NCBI GenBank assembly: GCA_016858145.1
Contig: JAEHOE010000191.1
Span: forward strand, 117,358 to 181,357
Origin: Edaphochlamys debaryana
Lineage: Eukaryota > Chlorophyta > Chlorophyceae > Chlamydomonadales
DNA length: 64,000 nt
Direction: 5' to 3'
The notes below the pieces were generated by a model that searched no databases, was not told the DNA's origin, and saw nothing but the letters and a program-made list of their open reading frames with translations. Every line of letters begins with the position of its first letter. Position 1 is the stretch's first letter. Below are positions 1 through 11,058 of this stretch, in pieces. The position numbers were made by a program, and so were the translations under genes.

Positions 1-197
1 AGAATGGAGGTGGGCGGAGACAGTGGGAGGCGGTGGCACCTCAAGGGGAGGCGCGGGGGAGCACGAAGGCAGGACCCGCTGCTGCCCGCTGCTCGCGTTG
101 CTCGCGTGTCGTCCGACATCACATGCCCCACCCAAGCACCGCCCAGGCCCCACAGAGGCCCAGCCCAGGCCCCCAGCCAGGCCCAGCCCGGGCCCAC

Positions 198-1923
198 CTT
201 GGCCAGCATGGTCTTGCCGGTGCCCGGGGGCCCGTACCTGCGGCAGCGCACGGGCAAGCGAGGTGAGCGGCGCCCATCCGAACGGCCTCTACAACTCCTG
301 CAAAGTAACAACACCCATACCACCCTATGCCGCAGCGCCTGCAGGCCTGTTGCGGTAGCTCTCAGGGCCTCGGCAGCTCAAGACTCTGCCTGTCTCCCCG
401 GTCCCTAGCCCAGGCCCCCGGCCTCCCTCCCCCCTGCCCCCCCCCCAGCCTCACAGCAGAACGCCCTTGGCCTGCTTCCACAGTGTCGTACGGTACAGCT
501 CCGGCCGTACAAGGGGGTACAGCACCTTCTTCTCCTGCGGGGGGCAGGGGCGGGGTGTCACACAGCGGCGTCAGGGCGCAGGCGAGGTGGCGGGCAATCG
601 GGCATCGGCACGGGCGCAATCGCTGAGCTCCATTCCGTCACGGCCCTGCCCCCACCCATCCGCCCTGTCCGCGCGCTCTCGCTCCGTGGGTGCCCTGGTG
701 CCCTCATCACCCCTGTGCCCTATGTCTGTCCAGTGCCCACTGCCTACTGCAGTTTTCTCCCTCCCCTCCCCCCTTCCCGCCCTCCCCACCAGTCCGTCAC
801 GATGTCCTCCAGCCCTCCACCCCCGCGCCTTTCAGCCTCCCCTTCCGCCTCCCCTCCCCCCTGCTCCCCCCCCTTCCCGCCCCCCCCCGCCCCCCCACCA
901 GGTCCGTCACAATGTCCTCCAGCCCCGACACGTCCTGCATCTCCACCTCGATGTGGGCGGGGTTCATGACCTGCAGTACACAAGGCGGAAGGGGGGGGGA
1001 GGCAAGGGAGGGGGGTGCAGCGCACAAGGCGGGGGGCAGGCCGTGAGGTGGCGCCATCAGTCTAAAGCACCCAACCCGTTCCGCACGCCCAACCCACGCT
1101 GTTGGGCTAGGCTCAGAGCTTGAGCAGGCCCCGTCCAGGCCCCTCCCAGGCCCATCTCAAGCCCCGCCCAGGCCCAACCTGCGCCGCCAGCAGCTGCTCG
1201 AACTCGTTCAGCTCCAGTGTGCGGCCCAGGTGCTCCTTGAGGAAGGCGGCCCGCTTCTTGGCCTGACCGGAAAGAGGAAATGCAATGGTGAATTGGGGCA
1301 GGAGGGATATTGAGGAGAAGGGCGGAAGATAAGGTGAGGAAGGGTTGGGCGGGCAAAAAGGACGAGCAGGAGGGGGAAGGGCGCCGCATCAGTGCGTGAA
1401 GCGGGCTGGCCTCGGCCCTCGGGGCACGAACGAGGCGACGTGGGGCTACCGCGGGGCCCAGACTCAGGGGCAACTGTTCCTAGTGTCTCCAGCCAGGCAA
1501 GACGAGGCCCCCGCCCCCGTGACCGCAGGCGGGAGGGAGGCCGTTGGAGGGGGCAGGGCCCCAGACTGTTGCTGCACTGGCGGCAGAGGGGGGCAGGCCC
1601 CAGGCGACTCGGGACAGCTCCGAGGGTCGCGGCAGGGGCACGCACCTGCTCGCGCTGCTCCCGATAAGGGTCCAGGTAGGTCAAGCACACCTTGAGGCCC
1701 CAGACCATGGCTCCAAGAGCCACGGCCTGCATGATGACCTGCAGCAGAGCACAGGAATCGGCCGATGTAAGCACGCATTCGCGGCCATCATCAGAGAGCG
1801 TTGCGGGCCGGTTCTTGAGAACCGCTTGCGGTGGCCACGCACTCCCTGAGTTTGCGGTCGCAATGCCGCCGCGCTTACCTCCACCACCAGGCGCTTGTTG
1901 CGACCGACCGCCCCCGGCTCCAT
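198..1923 (-). CDS. ATAD1: Msp1/ATAD1-type AAA ATPase, 5' part (partial)
   Basis: Outer-membrane AAA ATPase that extracts mislocalised tail-anchored proteins from mitochondria or peroxisomes (family knowledge). Six exons join in frame on the minus strand: 1923-1879, 1738-1646, 1262-1179, 970-899, 534-455 and 237-198. The start is the ATG at 1923, giving MEPGAVGRNKR. Exon 2 encodes one hydrophobic helix (MQAVALGAMVWGLKVCLTYL), as expected for an N-terminal anchor. It is followed by a basic linker, the pre-AAA stretch VMNPAHIEVEMQDVSGLEDI, then KGVLLYGPPGTGKTMLAK, which carries the Walker A lysine. The Walker A loop is split by an intron between exons 5 and 6. The rest of the AAA module lies beyond position 1; I see no further exon in 1-197. 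Intron 4 holds a copy of the end of exon 4 (see findings). The anchor plus linker argues for ATAD1/Msp1 rather than katanin or spastin. Confidence 0.9.
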
Positions 1924-2847
1924 CGCTCTCGCTTTGTCTTTACCCAGCTTTCCTCCTTATCCGCAAGGCCCTCACTCGCAGGCTTGCGACTGCCAGTCGC
2001 GTTGGCGCCGTGAAATGGCGAGAGCAAACAGAAAAGAAAGACTGGGTTGCCGATTGGCGGCACGCAAGGGCTTGGGGCAAGAGACACGTCAACACAGGTG
2101 GCTGCTGGAAGAAAGGGATATGGCGAAGGCAGCGGTGGCCAGTGTTACAGATCGGGGACGGGTCCCCGAGATTAGGGCGGGAAGGGCGGGGCTGCCGGGG
2201 CAAGATGGGGACCAGCGTGCCCGAGGAGCCGTGAGGTCAGGTAGGGACCGCTTGCGGCTATCCCTGCGTCCCCAACGACACCGCCCGGCTTGTGGGAGGG
2301 GGAGCGCCGCGCCTGGGGCAGCGAGGACTGTTGCGGGGGCAGGTGATGAGCGTTGACACGCCCTGGCACGCTGACACATGAGGCCTCTGCGCTGACACGC
2401 TAATTGGTCTCCAGAGGTCTGGGTGAGACGTACACTCCGTCCGATTGGGTAGCACTGATGCAGGCTAAGCGGGGGCAGCGGGGGAAACGCAAGCTGGAAC
2501 CGGGTGGGAGGGGTGAGGCTGGGAAGTCCATTCGACGGCACGGCACCTTCAAGCCGAGTGCCGCGGACCCACCCTGACATCAGGCAGTGAGCTCATATCC
2601 AGTAACGCATCCACTTGTACCCCGCGACACCCTAAGCTTAGCTGCGAATGCTTGTTGCCTCGAGGCGCACCCTCCTTTTGACAGGCCTCGCTTGACACGC
2701 CCTCGCTTGTGGGCGTGCTAGGATGTCACGCCAAATATGTCACACTCGTCGCTTCTCCTAGCACTCTGCGCGCGAGATCGACGGGGCGCGCCTTCTGACC
2801 GAGGAGAGCGCAGTTTGCTAGAGACTCTCGTCGAACAGGCCTGAAGA
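1924..2847. promoter_or_regulatory. Divergent intergenic region ATAD1/MOT2
   Basis: This 924-base stretch separates two head-to-head starts, so it must hold both 5' UTRs and both promoters. No ORF here has coding character. The motif TGACACGC recurs at about 2353, 2392 and 2693, with a near copy (TGACACAT) at 2373. No clear TATA box was seen. A regulatory role for the repeated motif is inference only. Confidence 0.4.
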
Positions 2848-5800
2848 ATGGAGGTCTTCTACGCGCTCCTGTTCGGGGTGCTCGTGGCGATCGCGGTGGT
2901 GCTAAACTTTCGCGCCTCTGAGGACCCTGGGCATGGCCACATGAGCGCCGCTGAGGACGCCAAGTTTCGGTCCTTCCGCAACAACTACCTGCTGGTATTC
3001 TGCCTGATGATGGGTGGGTTGAGGGGGTAGGGCGTAGGGGGCTGACGGGCGGCCCCCCAAGGAGGGGGGCAGGGTCTGTCAAGCGGCTCTGGGATGGCTT
3101 CGGCCGTAGCGCTGGCCACCGCAGGCGATCTGGGGCCAGAGCTCGATTCGCACGACAGCCTGCGACGTGTTCAGCGTCCTGGGCGCAACCGCCTGAGCGT
3201 ATGGCCTGGACAGGGGTACACACGAGGTCCGGCACTGTCTGGCCCCGCCCGGCCTGTCCTCTTCTCCTCCCGAGGTCCGCCCACGCGGGAACGACCCACG
3301 CGACCCAAGCCAGCCCCGCTCAGGAGCAGGAGGGCATACGACACATCGACAGCTGCCCTCCTTCACCAAAGCGCCTCCAGGGGCCCCTAGTTTCCACCCG
3401 GAGCAGCCCTCGCGTTGGCCCCAGGAGTCCGCGCCCACACGGTTTTTCCCGCCAGTCCACCGGATGCCATCCCAGGCCGTCCTAGCACAGGAAGTCCAGT
3501 GAACCTGTACGGGCCGGCTGCCAGCTCAGACTGTCCCCAGCTTGGAGTCCTGGGAGCCTGCAGGGGCGGACAGCCTCGCATAGGCCGGCAGCCCGGTACC
3601 GCTGCCGCTGCTGCTGCAGACAATGTGTCGGCAGATGGCATGTTGCCTGGTAGCCCCGAAACGGCGAAAGCGCGCGCTACAAACTTCAAATGCATCTGCC
3701 GTATTGCCTTACAGTAGCGGGCCCTACTCACGTAGCCGGATGATAAACCGACGAGCAACTGCCCCTGCCCCCGCCACCCCATCCAAACTCCCTCGCCCTC
3801 CCCCCTCGACTCGCCTCCCCCTTCCCCTAACCCGCCCCTTCACCCTCTCCGATCCACCCCACCCCATGGCCCCACCCCCCGCAGCCGGCGACTGGCTGCA
3901 GGGGCCGTACATCTACGCGCTGTACGAGCACTACGGGTACGGTGTGGGCGACATCGGTCACTTTTTCATCATGGGCTTCGGCAGCTCCATGATCTTCGGC
4001 ACCGTGGTGGGGGCGCTGGCGGACATTACGTAAGAGGGGGAGGAGGGGGCTGCAATGGGGGCAAGGGGGTGGGAGGGGGGGGGCAAGAGGGTGGGAGGGG
4101 GGAGGCAAGGAGGAGGGGGAGGCAAGGGGACGGGGAGGCAAGGGGCAGTGGGAAGGTATCCGTGGGGAGGCTGATGGGCGTGAAGGAACGTATGTTGCGT
4201 ACGCCGGGAATGTTGGCTGGCCACCCGCCACCTGCCCGCGCTCCCCCGGCGGCTCTCATCTTCGCCCTTCCCTCTCTGCCCCCCTCCGCTCCCAGCGGCC
4301 GGCGCAACGCCTCCCTCCTCTACGCTGCCACCTACATCCTCTCCTGCTGCACCAAGCACAGCAGCAGGCGAGCGCCGCGGAGGGAGGGAGGGAGGCACGC
4401 AGGGGCTGGGGCCTGAGGGGGCCAGTAGCAGCTGCTGTTGCAGCGCCGGGGCCGGTGCCGAGCTAGAGGGGGGGAGGGTGGGAGGGGGGCAAGTAGGCGC
4501 GTGCCGGCGTACGGCCCCGGCTGCAGACGGACACGCCCACACACACACACCCGCCGTGCAAGGGCCAGGGGCCGGGGCGATCTCCCCTGAGCAGCACTGC
4601 ACTGACCAGGCCCACACAAGTCCACGTCTGCGTCCCATACTTCCATCCCACCCCTCCCCCCCAACCATCCCCCTCCCCCCCAACCAACCGCCCACCCAAC
4701 CCCCTATCCCCCAACCCCTCCCAACCCCCTACCACTCCCAACTCCCAGGTACTGGGTGCTCATGCTGGGCCGAGCGCTGGGCGGTGTGTCCACCTCGCTG
4801 CTCTTCTCCGCCTTCGAGGCCTGGCTGGTGGCGGAGCACAACCGGCGGGGCTTCCCGGAGGGGCTGCTGGCGGACACGTGAGGGGGGGGGGAGGAGTGGT
4901 TGGGGAGGGGGCGGGTGAGGGGAAGGGAGAGGGAGAGGGGAAGGGGGTGGAGAGGGGTGCGCGGAGTAGGGGAGGGGCAGGTTGAGCAGCCGGGGAGCCG
5001 AAACTCGGTGGGTCCGGGGGCGCTGGGTGCGGAGAGGGCCGAGAGGGCTTTGGGAGCCGGGGAGCGACCCGGTGCGCCGCCCCGCGCCTGCACGCCCAGG
5101 CCCCCTGCCCTCACACATGACCAAGCCGCCTGCACCCCACCCCCCATATCTTCTCCGCACCTCTCCCCTCCTCAACCCCCACCTCCCCCACCTTCCCCCA
5201 CCTTCCCCCACCTTCCCCCAGCTTCTCCAAGGCCGTGTTCCTGGGCGCGGGGCTCATGGCCATCCTGTCGGGCCTGGCGGGCAATCTGCTGGTGGAGGAC
5301 ATGCGCCTGGGGCCAGTGGCGCCCTTCGATGCGGCCATACTGGTCATGGGTGGGTGGGGGGTGGGTTGGGGGGGAGGAGGGGGAGAGCGAAGGGGGGGGA
5401 GGGGGGTAGATGGTAAGACAGTTAGGGTGTCCGTGTCACCGACTGCACCGGGCGCGGCCATACTGGTCATGGGTGGGGGCTGGGTGGGGGCTGGGGGGGG
5501 AAGCGGGGGGATTGGTGGCACGGGTGCGGTTCCAACTGGTACGGATGGCGCGGGCATTGGGGTTGGTTGGGAGAGGGGAGCGGCCGGGTGGGAAGTGGCA
5601 AAGGGGCGGCCAGCTGACCGGGCAGGCTGCTCAGCGCCACGCTACCCGCCACCCCCCCTCTCCCACGCCCCCGCGGCCCAACCCTGCCCCTCAAGCCCCG
5701 CTCCACCACCCCGCCCCACCCCGCGCCACCCCCCACCCCGCGCCACCCCCTGCTGCAGGCGTGGGCGCGGCCGTGGTTGCCTGGACCTGGTCGGAGAACC

Positions 5801-8264
5801 ACGGGGACGCGCTGGCGCACTGCTCGGTGCTGGGGCAGCTGGCGCACGGCTGGCAGGCCATCGTGAGGGGTGCGTGGGGGGCCGTGGAGGGGCTTGGGGG
5901 ACTTGGAGAGGGGGAGTGGGGGCAGCCGCAGGGCAGGGCGGGGGCGGGGACAAGAAACGGGGAGGAGAAGGGGAGTGGGGGCAGCCGCATGGATGGAGCC
6001 TGGACGAGGGGAGCCATGTTTGGGCGCGCGGCTGTATTGGGCAGGTGCAACACGGCCCGACGGTGATTCTGCCTGGCTTGCCCCCGCAGACCGGCGTATC
6101 GCTCTGCTGGGAGCCATGCAGGTGGGGGGGGGGGGAGGGGAGGGGAGGGGAGGGGAGGGGAGGGGAGGGGGGGACGGGGCGGGGCGTGGGACACGCTCTG
6201 CCGCACCCGTCCGGCCTGGGTTCTTCCCCTTGCCCGCCCCAACCACCATCCCAACCACCATCCCAACCACCTCCCAACCACCAACCGCCAACCGCAGGCC
6301 ATGTTCGAGGCCTCCATGTACACGTTCGTGTTCCTGTGGACGCCCGCGCTGAGCCCCAAGGGCGAGAAGATCCCGCACGGCCTGGTCTTCTCCTGCTTCA
6401 TGACGGCGTGCATGGTGGGGGGGGGGGGAGGCTAGGCAGGGTGGGGACCGGGTTGGCAGGGCAGGGCTTGGGGGCAGGGGCCGTGTTCGTGCATACAGTA
6501 GGAGCACGAAAGGGCGTGCACGGTCGAGGGCAAGGCAAGCGGCTTCGTTCGGCACCACCCACTCTGAGCCCTCCCCCTCCCCTCCCCTCCTCTCCCCTTC
6601 TCTTATCCACCTCAACTCCCACCCCCGCCCCATCCTGCCCACCCCACCCCACACCTCCAGGCCGGCAGCGCCGGCACGGGCCTGCTGGTCCGCCGCGTGT
6701 CCCCCCAGCGCTACATGGCCCCCGTGTACCTGCTGTCGGCGGCCTCGCTGGCGGTGCCCCTGGCCTTCCACACGGAGCTGCGGGATCCGCACGCGAGTGA
6801 GGCGGGGGGAGCGGGAGGGGGGGAAGGGGGAGGATGAGGGGCAGGTCGGCGTGTGGCATCGTGCTGTTGCGCTAGAGGCCTGCCCCCCGCCCGACCTCAC
6901 TTGAAGGAAAACGCCGCAGGAGATAACCCTGCGTCCACCACCCCCACCCCACTCACCCCGCTAACCTGTTGGCTGAGATGATCCACTTTTTGCTCCGGCC
7001 CCCCACCCTGCCCCACCTCCGCCCCCAGTCGGCTCCTCCCTCGAGGACAACGGCGCCGGCGGCATCTCCCTTGCCGGCAAGCTGCAGCTGCTGGCCTTCT
7101 GCGGCTTCGAGGCCTGCATCGGCGTCTTCTGGCCGAGCATGATGGCGCTGAGGGCGCACTTCGTGCCCGAGGAGCTGAGGTCCACGATCATTAACATCTT
7201 CAGGATACCGCTCAACCTGTTTGTGTGCATCGTGCTTTTCAAGGTGGGGCGGGCTGGGGGAGGGGCTGGGGGAGGGGGCTCGGGGAGGGGGGGGTGGCTG
7301 GGGAGAAGGGAAGGGAGGGGAGCGGGATGAGTGGTGGAGGCGGACGGGGGGCAGGGGGAAGGGAGGATCAGGGCAGGCGCGGCGTGGTCGGGGGTGGTGG
7401 AGGCACGGTCCTTATCCTGCCGCACATCTGCCGCCTTGCCACCAGTTACGCGCCTTCCTAACCCGCGCTGTATATGCGCAGGTTTCGGCCTTCCCCCTGT
7501 CTGCCATGTTCGGCGTGTGCGTCACCATGCTGGCCGCATGCGCCTACTGCCAGACCTTACTAAATGCCATCGCGCCGCCGTACGCGATCAAGGACCGACA
7601 CACGGGCAGCCCGGGCCTGGGCCTGGGCCTGGGCCCGGAGCTGGCGGGCCGCGGGGGCCGCAGCGTGGAGGAGGTGCGGAGGGGGAGCGCCGTGTGGGCT
7701 GCGATCCACGCGCGCAAGCGCTGCTGACGCGGTCGTACACTGCCGTACGTGCACACTGCCGTACGTGCACGCACACGGTCAGAGGGTGCGCGGCGCGACG
7801 GGACGCGGCGAGCGCTGGGTCCTGGGCTGCTGTCTGTTCTGAGGCGCGTGTGGGGTGGAGTCTGCGTCGTGAAGGCCCTTGCCCTAGCCCTGCCTCTGTC
7901 CATAGACTCTATCCCTCACTGCCTCCATTCCTGTGCCTTGTGACGTCCGCAGGCGGAGGCGCTTCTAGCGCAGGGGCGCGACCCGTTCCCGGGGGACGTG
8001 CACATTCGGGTGGCCGACCCACATGGCTCGGGGGGCGGCGGCGGGAGCGGCGGCGGCGGCTACAAGCTGGGCGAAGGCGGGGACATGGCGAGCCTAGCTC
8101 TAGGGATTGAGGGGGTGCAGGTTCGGGGGCTGCTGCGGTCCCAGAACGGCATTGCGTCGGGGGCGGGGACGGGGCCGCCCAGCGGAGCCGGCTCTGGGGA
8201 CGTCAGCCCCAAGGCGACGAGGCCGGGGTGGCGATCGCTGTTCGCGCGGCGAAATGTTCCTTAG
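2848..8264 (+). CDS. MOT2: MFSD5/MOT2-family molybdate transporter
   Basis: Major-facilitator protein of the MFSD5/MOT2 family; algal MOT2 imports molybdate for the molybdenum cofactor (family knowledge). Twelve exons give 584 residues: 2848-3013, 3885-4029, 4296-4367, 4749-4877, 5222-5349, 5759-5869, 6090-6121, 6298-6414, 6661-6796, 7029-7243, 7482-7673 and 7953-8264. The start MEVFYALLFGVLVAIAVVLN opens directly into helix 1. Family signatures include AGDWLQGPYIYALYEHYGY, GRALGGVSTSLLFSAFEAWL, MFEASMYTFVFLWTPAL and the late block FRIPLNLFVCIVL. After the last helix comes a roughly 130-residue Gly/Ser-rich tail, presumably cytosolic. Intron 3 (4368-4748) must start with GC: reading AG|GCGAGC to CCCAG|G restores KHSSRYWVLML. 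Intron 5 contains a copy of the end of exon 5. Molybdate specificity is inferred from family membership. Confidence 0.92.
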
Positions 8265-9322
8265 GGGGAGCAAGGGCTATTTACCTTCATAGCGATGCGG
8301 GTTGCTGTACTGACTGATGAGGGCTGATGAGGGGGGTGAGTGCATGGATGAGCGCGTGAATAGGGTTGCTCGAACCGCAAGAACTGCAGCCTAGGTAGGC
8401 ATATACTCTGGTGAGGGGATCTGGGTTGGGGAGCTAGGCGAGGGAGAGAGATGAGGAGACGGTCGGGGTCGAATGGCTCAAACTGACAAGCTGCATTGGA
8501 TTTTGCCGGTTAGTGAGGTGTGGTTGTGTGCAGGGGCGTCTGGTTTGTTGCGAGTAGGCGTGGGGCTCCTGGGGTAGGCAGTTCTAGACAAGGGTGGCTG
8601 CCCGAAGGCAGATGAAGGGCCGAGCCCCGTGGCAAAAGGAAAGATTAAGTGTCTTCCGGGGTGAAGTGTGATGGCTAATGGCCCATGCACCCCAATGCAC
8701 CCTCAACTCCGCACAGTAGTGTCAGTAGAGACAATACAAGGGGCAGGGCAGAGGCCGGAAGTACGTTGGGAGGAGGCGACCTAGGGATGTGAGGTTGGAA
8801 GGTAGCAAGAGGGCGGCGAGCGCAATCCCTCGACTGCATGTGAAAGCTCAACGCTTGGTGTCGGCGAGGTGTACGCTCAGGAGAGGGGGAGGACGCTGCG
8901 CATGAGGGGCTGGGGTTAACACGATTAAGGTTCTCTGGCCTTCCTGATCTGCCCACGTTGATCTGTTCGGCCCAACGGACCTGCCGCGTGCCCCGCGGAA
9001 TGAGGCCGCCCTGTCCACCCCACCCCCGCATCGGCTAGCTGCACATTGCGTTGCCCCCCGCATCAACGTTGGACGCTGCATAGGACGTCCTGCAGGTCGC
9101 TCGAAGTGCTTAGGGAGGAGCGCTGGGGCCGGGAGTGCAGTCATGCCGTGTCGTGCCCCTGTGCATTGCCGCGCGTGCCAGCCCACCCCTGCTCTTCCCC
9201 AAGTTCCCCCGTCATCCCTCACATCCGCGTTGCCGCCGCGGTATTCTAGCCCCCTCACACGTCACATTAAACAAAGCTCTTCGCAACCACTGGCACCGTG
9301 CTTTCACAACCCGGGCGATGCG
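8265..9322. other. Intergenic, no gene seen
   Basis: This holds the 3' UTR of the MOT2 gene and the upstream region of the LYR-motif gene. No ORF with coding-like third positions, no repeat and no clear TGTAA polyadenylation signal was found by eye. An ATG at 9143 is in frame with 9323, but the added residues are low quality and are treated as 5' UTR. Confidence 0.4.
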
Positions 9323-11058
9323 ATGAGCGGCAGCGCAACTGGACAGGTTCTTTGTAGGTATCGCGAGCTGCTGCGGCTCATAGGACGGCTTCCAGGAGAT
9401 CAGCGCAGCAAAGCCCTGACCGAGGCGCGCACGACGCTGCGTGCCCGGAAATCGGAGGCCAATCCCGAGGAGCAGCTCAAACACCTGAAGGAGCTGGTCT
9501 CTAAGATTGGTTATCTGAGGATCATAACTCCGCGACAGCCGGGCGACGTCAAGTCGGGCGTGTTCGTCGTGCGCGACGGCCGTCTCGTGGAGGGCGGTGG
9601 CGAGGCCAAGGGCGCACGGTGAGGGGCTGCCCGGGAGCTGCAGGGTGATTGCACTCTTCCCCGGTGCGTTCGCTAGCTACTGAGGAGAAAGATACGTGAT
9701 GAAGGGGCGGGACGAGGGAACGGGCGCATCGTGGGGGGACTGGGGATGTTCAAGGCACGGGGGGCAAGGGGCGAGGCGTCGGGGCAAGGGCAGGGGATGG
9801 CTTCAGTGGGCGTCCTGACGGGCTCGGGTCCGACTGGGATCCGCAAGAGCGTTCATGGGCCATGCACGTGCCCTCCGTTACTGGAGGATCCCCAAAGAGC
9901 TGAGGCTCCACGCGAGAATGGGATTGGGATGAACGCGGGCCTCAAGGGGGGTTTCACGTGGCCGCAGCACTTCCTGCTTCAGGCCCGGGGCTGTCTTGCG
10001 CCTCCAACCAATGACAGCGGCGGTGCTGTCAAGGCAACCCCGGGCACAACGGCTGGGTCGTCTTCCAGGATAAACTGTCGTAGCTGCGGCGGGCGTGGTG
10101 TCATGGGGACGAAGAATCAGGGCGCACTTGGGAAGACCCAGAGACTCAGGGTTAGGTCCTCACCACTACCGGCTCTCCGGGTCGGCACATTGGCTGGTTG
10201 CGCAAACACGTCCTGTTGGCGTCGCTTCGCCGCCGCGCGCAAACTGCAGCCCGGGAGCCCGCCGGCTGCCGGCGCTGCGCGTGTAGATGGGGCTGCGCTG
10301 TGTGTGCCTGCAGCGCGGGGCCAGAGGTGGTCGGCGGGAGTTCGCGGCGCTTCCGTTCTGATATTTTCGGGGGGCGTACGGCGAACTCGCGCCAAGGGGT
10401 CACTTTGCGTTCGGGTGTCGCTTGTGTCGCTCACACCTCCCGCCTGCTCTGACCTACCTGCCCCACTATCTTCAGAGGCACGGCACTTGAACCGGCTTGG
10501 AGCTGATTGCCTTGGGGGGGTTAGAGGTCAATGCTCACCCTTTGGTGCCATGTGTTGGTTGCCTGGAGAGTGAAGATCTAAAGGGGAAGGCCCCAGTTCA
10601 CGCCGTCGGGCTTCTGGGCTTTTCCGTTTCGCAATAATGGAAACAGCCTGCTTGATTTTCCCTCGGTACTGCAAAGCATGCATCCTCCTACTCCTCTCCC
10701 CCTCCCTCCGTCCCTCCCGTGCTACCCGCACTCAGCCTCACACGACAGGAGCGCTCGCAATGGACGGCCCTTGTGGGGCGACTGCCACCTGCCACCCTTC
10801 CCTTGCCCCTCTCATCCTCAATCCCCGCGTCCGCCCCGTGCCCCCTTTCCCCTTGGCCCGCCCCCCTCCTCTAGCCCTTCCCTCATCTCGGCCGTTTGGC
10901 CCGTCCCCCACCTCTCACCCCTCCGCTGCCACGCTCCCCCATGCCCCAGGGTGGCTGACGGTACCATATCGTACCAAGACGCAATGCGGCGCAACGAGCG
11001 GGACTTCCAGCGCTTCTACGGAGCGCCCAAGCCCAAGGGCGGCAACATACTGTTCTGA
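9323..11058 (+). CDS. LYR-motif (Complex1_LYR-like) small protein
   Basis: LYR proteins are small mitochondrial helical proteins that bind acyl-ACP and help Fe-S transfer or respiratory-complex assembly (family knowledge). Two exons, 9323-9618 and 10950-11058, give 134 residues; the split codon CG|G restores arginine in KGARVADGTISY. Near the N-terminus is RYRELLRLIGRLP, a degenerate LYR motif followed by the usual basic helix. Next come SKALTEARTTLRARK and HLKELVSKIGYLRIITPRQP, typical of the plant-type LYR subgroup. The second exon ends in QRFYGAPKPKGGNILF. I chose 9323 because the protein then begins a few residues before the LYR helix, as in relatives. The 1331-base intron carries one copy of a 239-base dispersed repeat. 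Which LYR subfamily this is cannot be settled here, and no client complex is assigned. Confidence 0.78.
10223..10461 (+). repeat. 239-bp dispersed repeat, copy A
   Basis: The same 239-base sequence recurs at 12873-13111, offset exactly 2650 bases, with about four mismatches by eye. Copy A lies in the intron of the LYR-motif gene. No terminal inverted repeats or clear target-site duplications are visible. A related 20-base segment (ACACGTC...CGTCGC) precedes copy A and follows copy B, as if the two were circularly permuted parts of a longer unit. Confidence 0.85.

Noticed and set aside
5235..6900. Very long open frames on both strands over the MOT2 gene
   Set aside because: They read across introns or antisense to clear transporter exons; extreme GC content makes stop codons rare.
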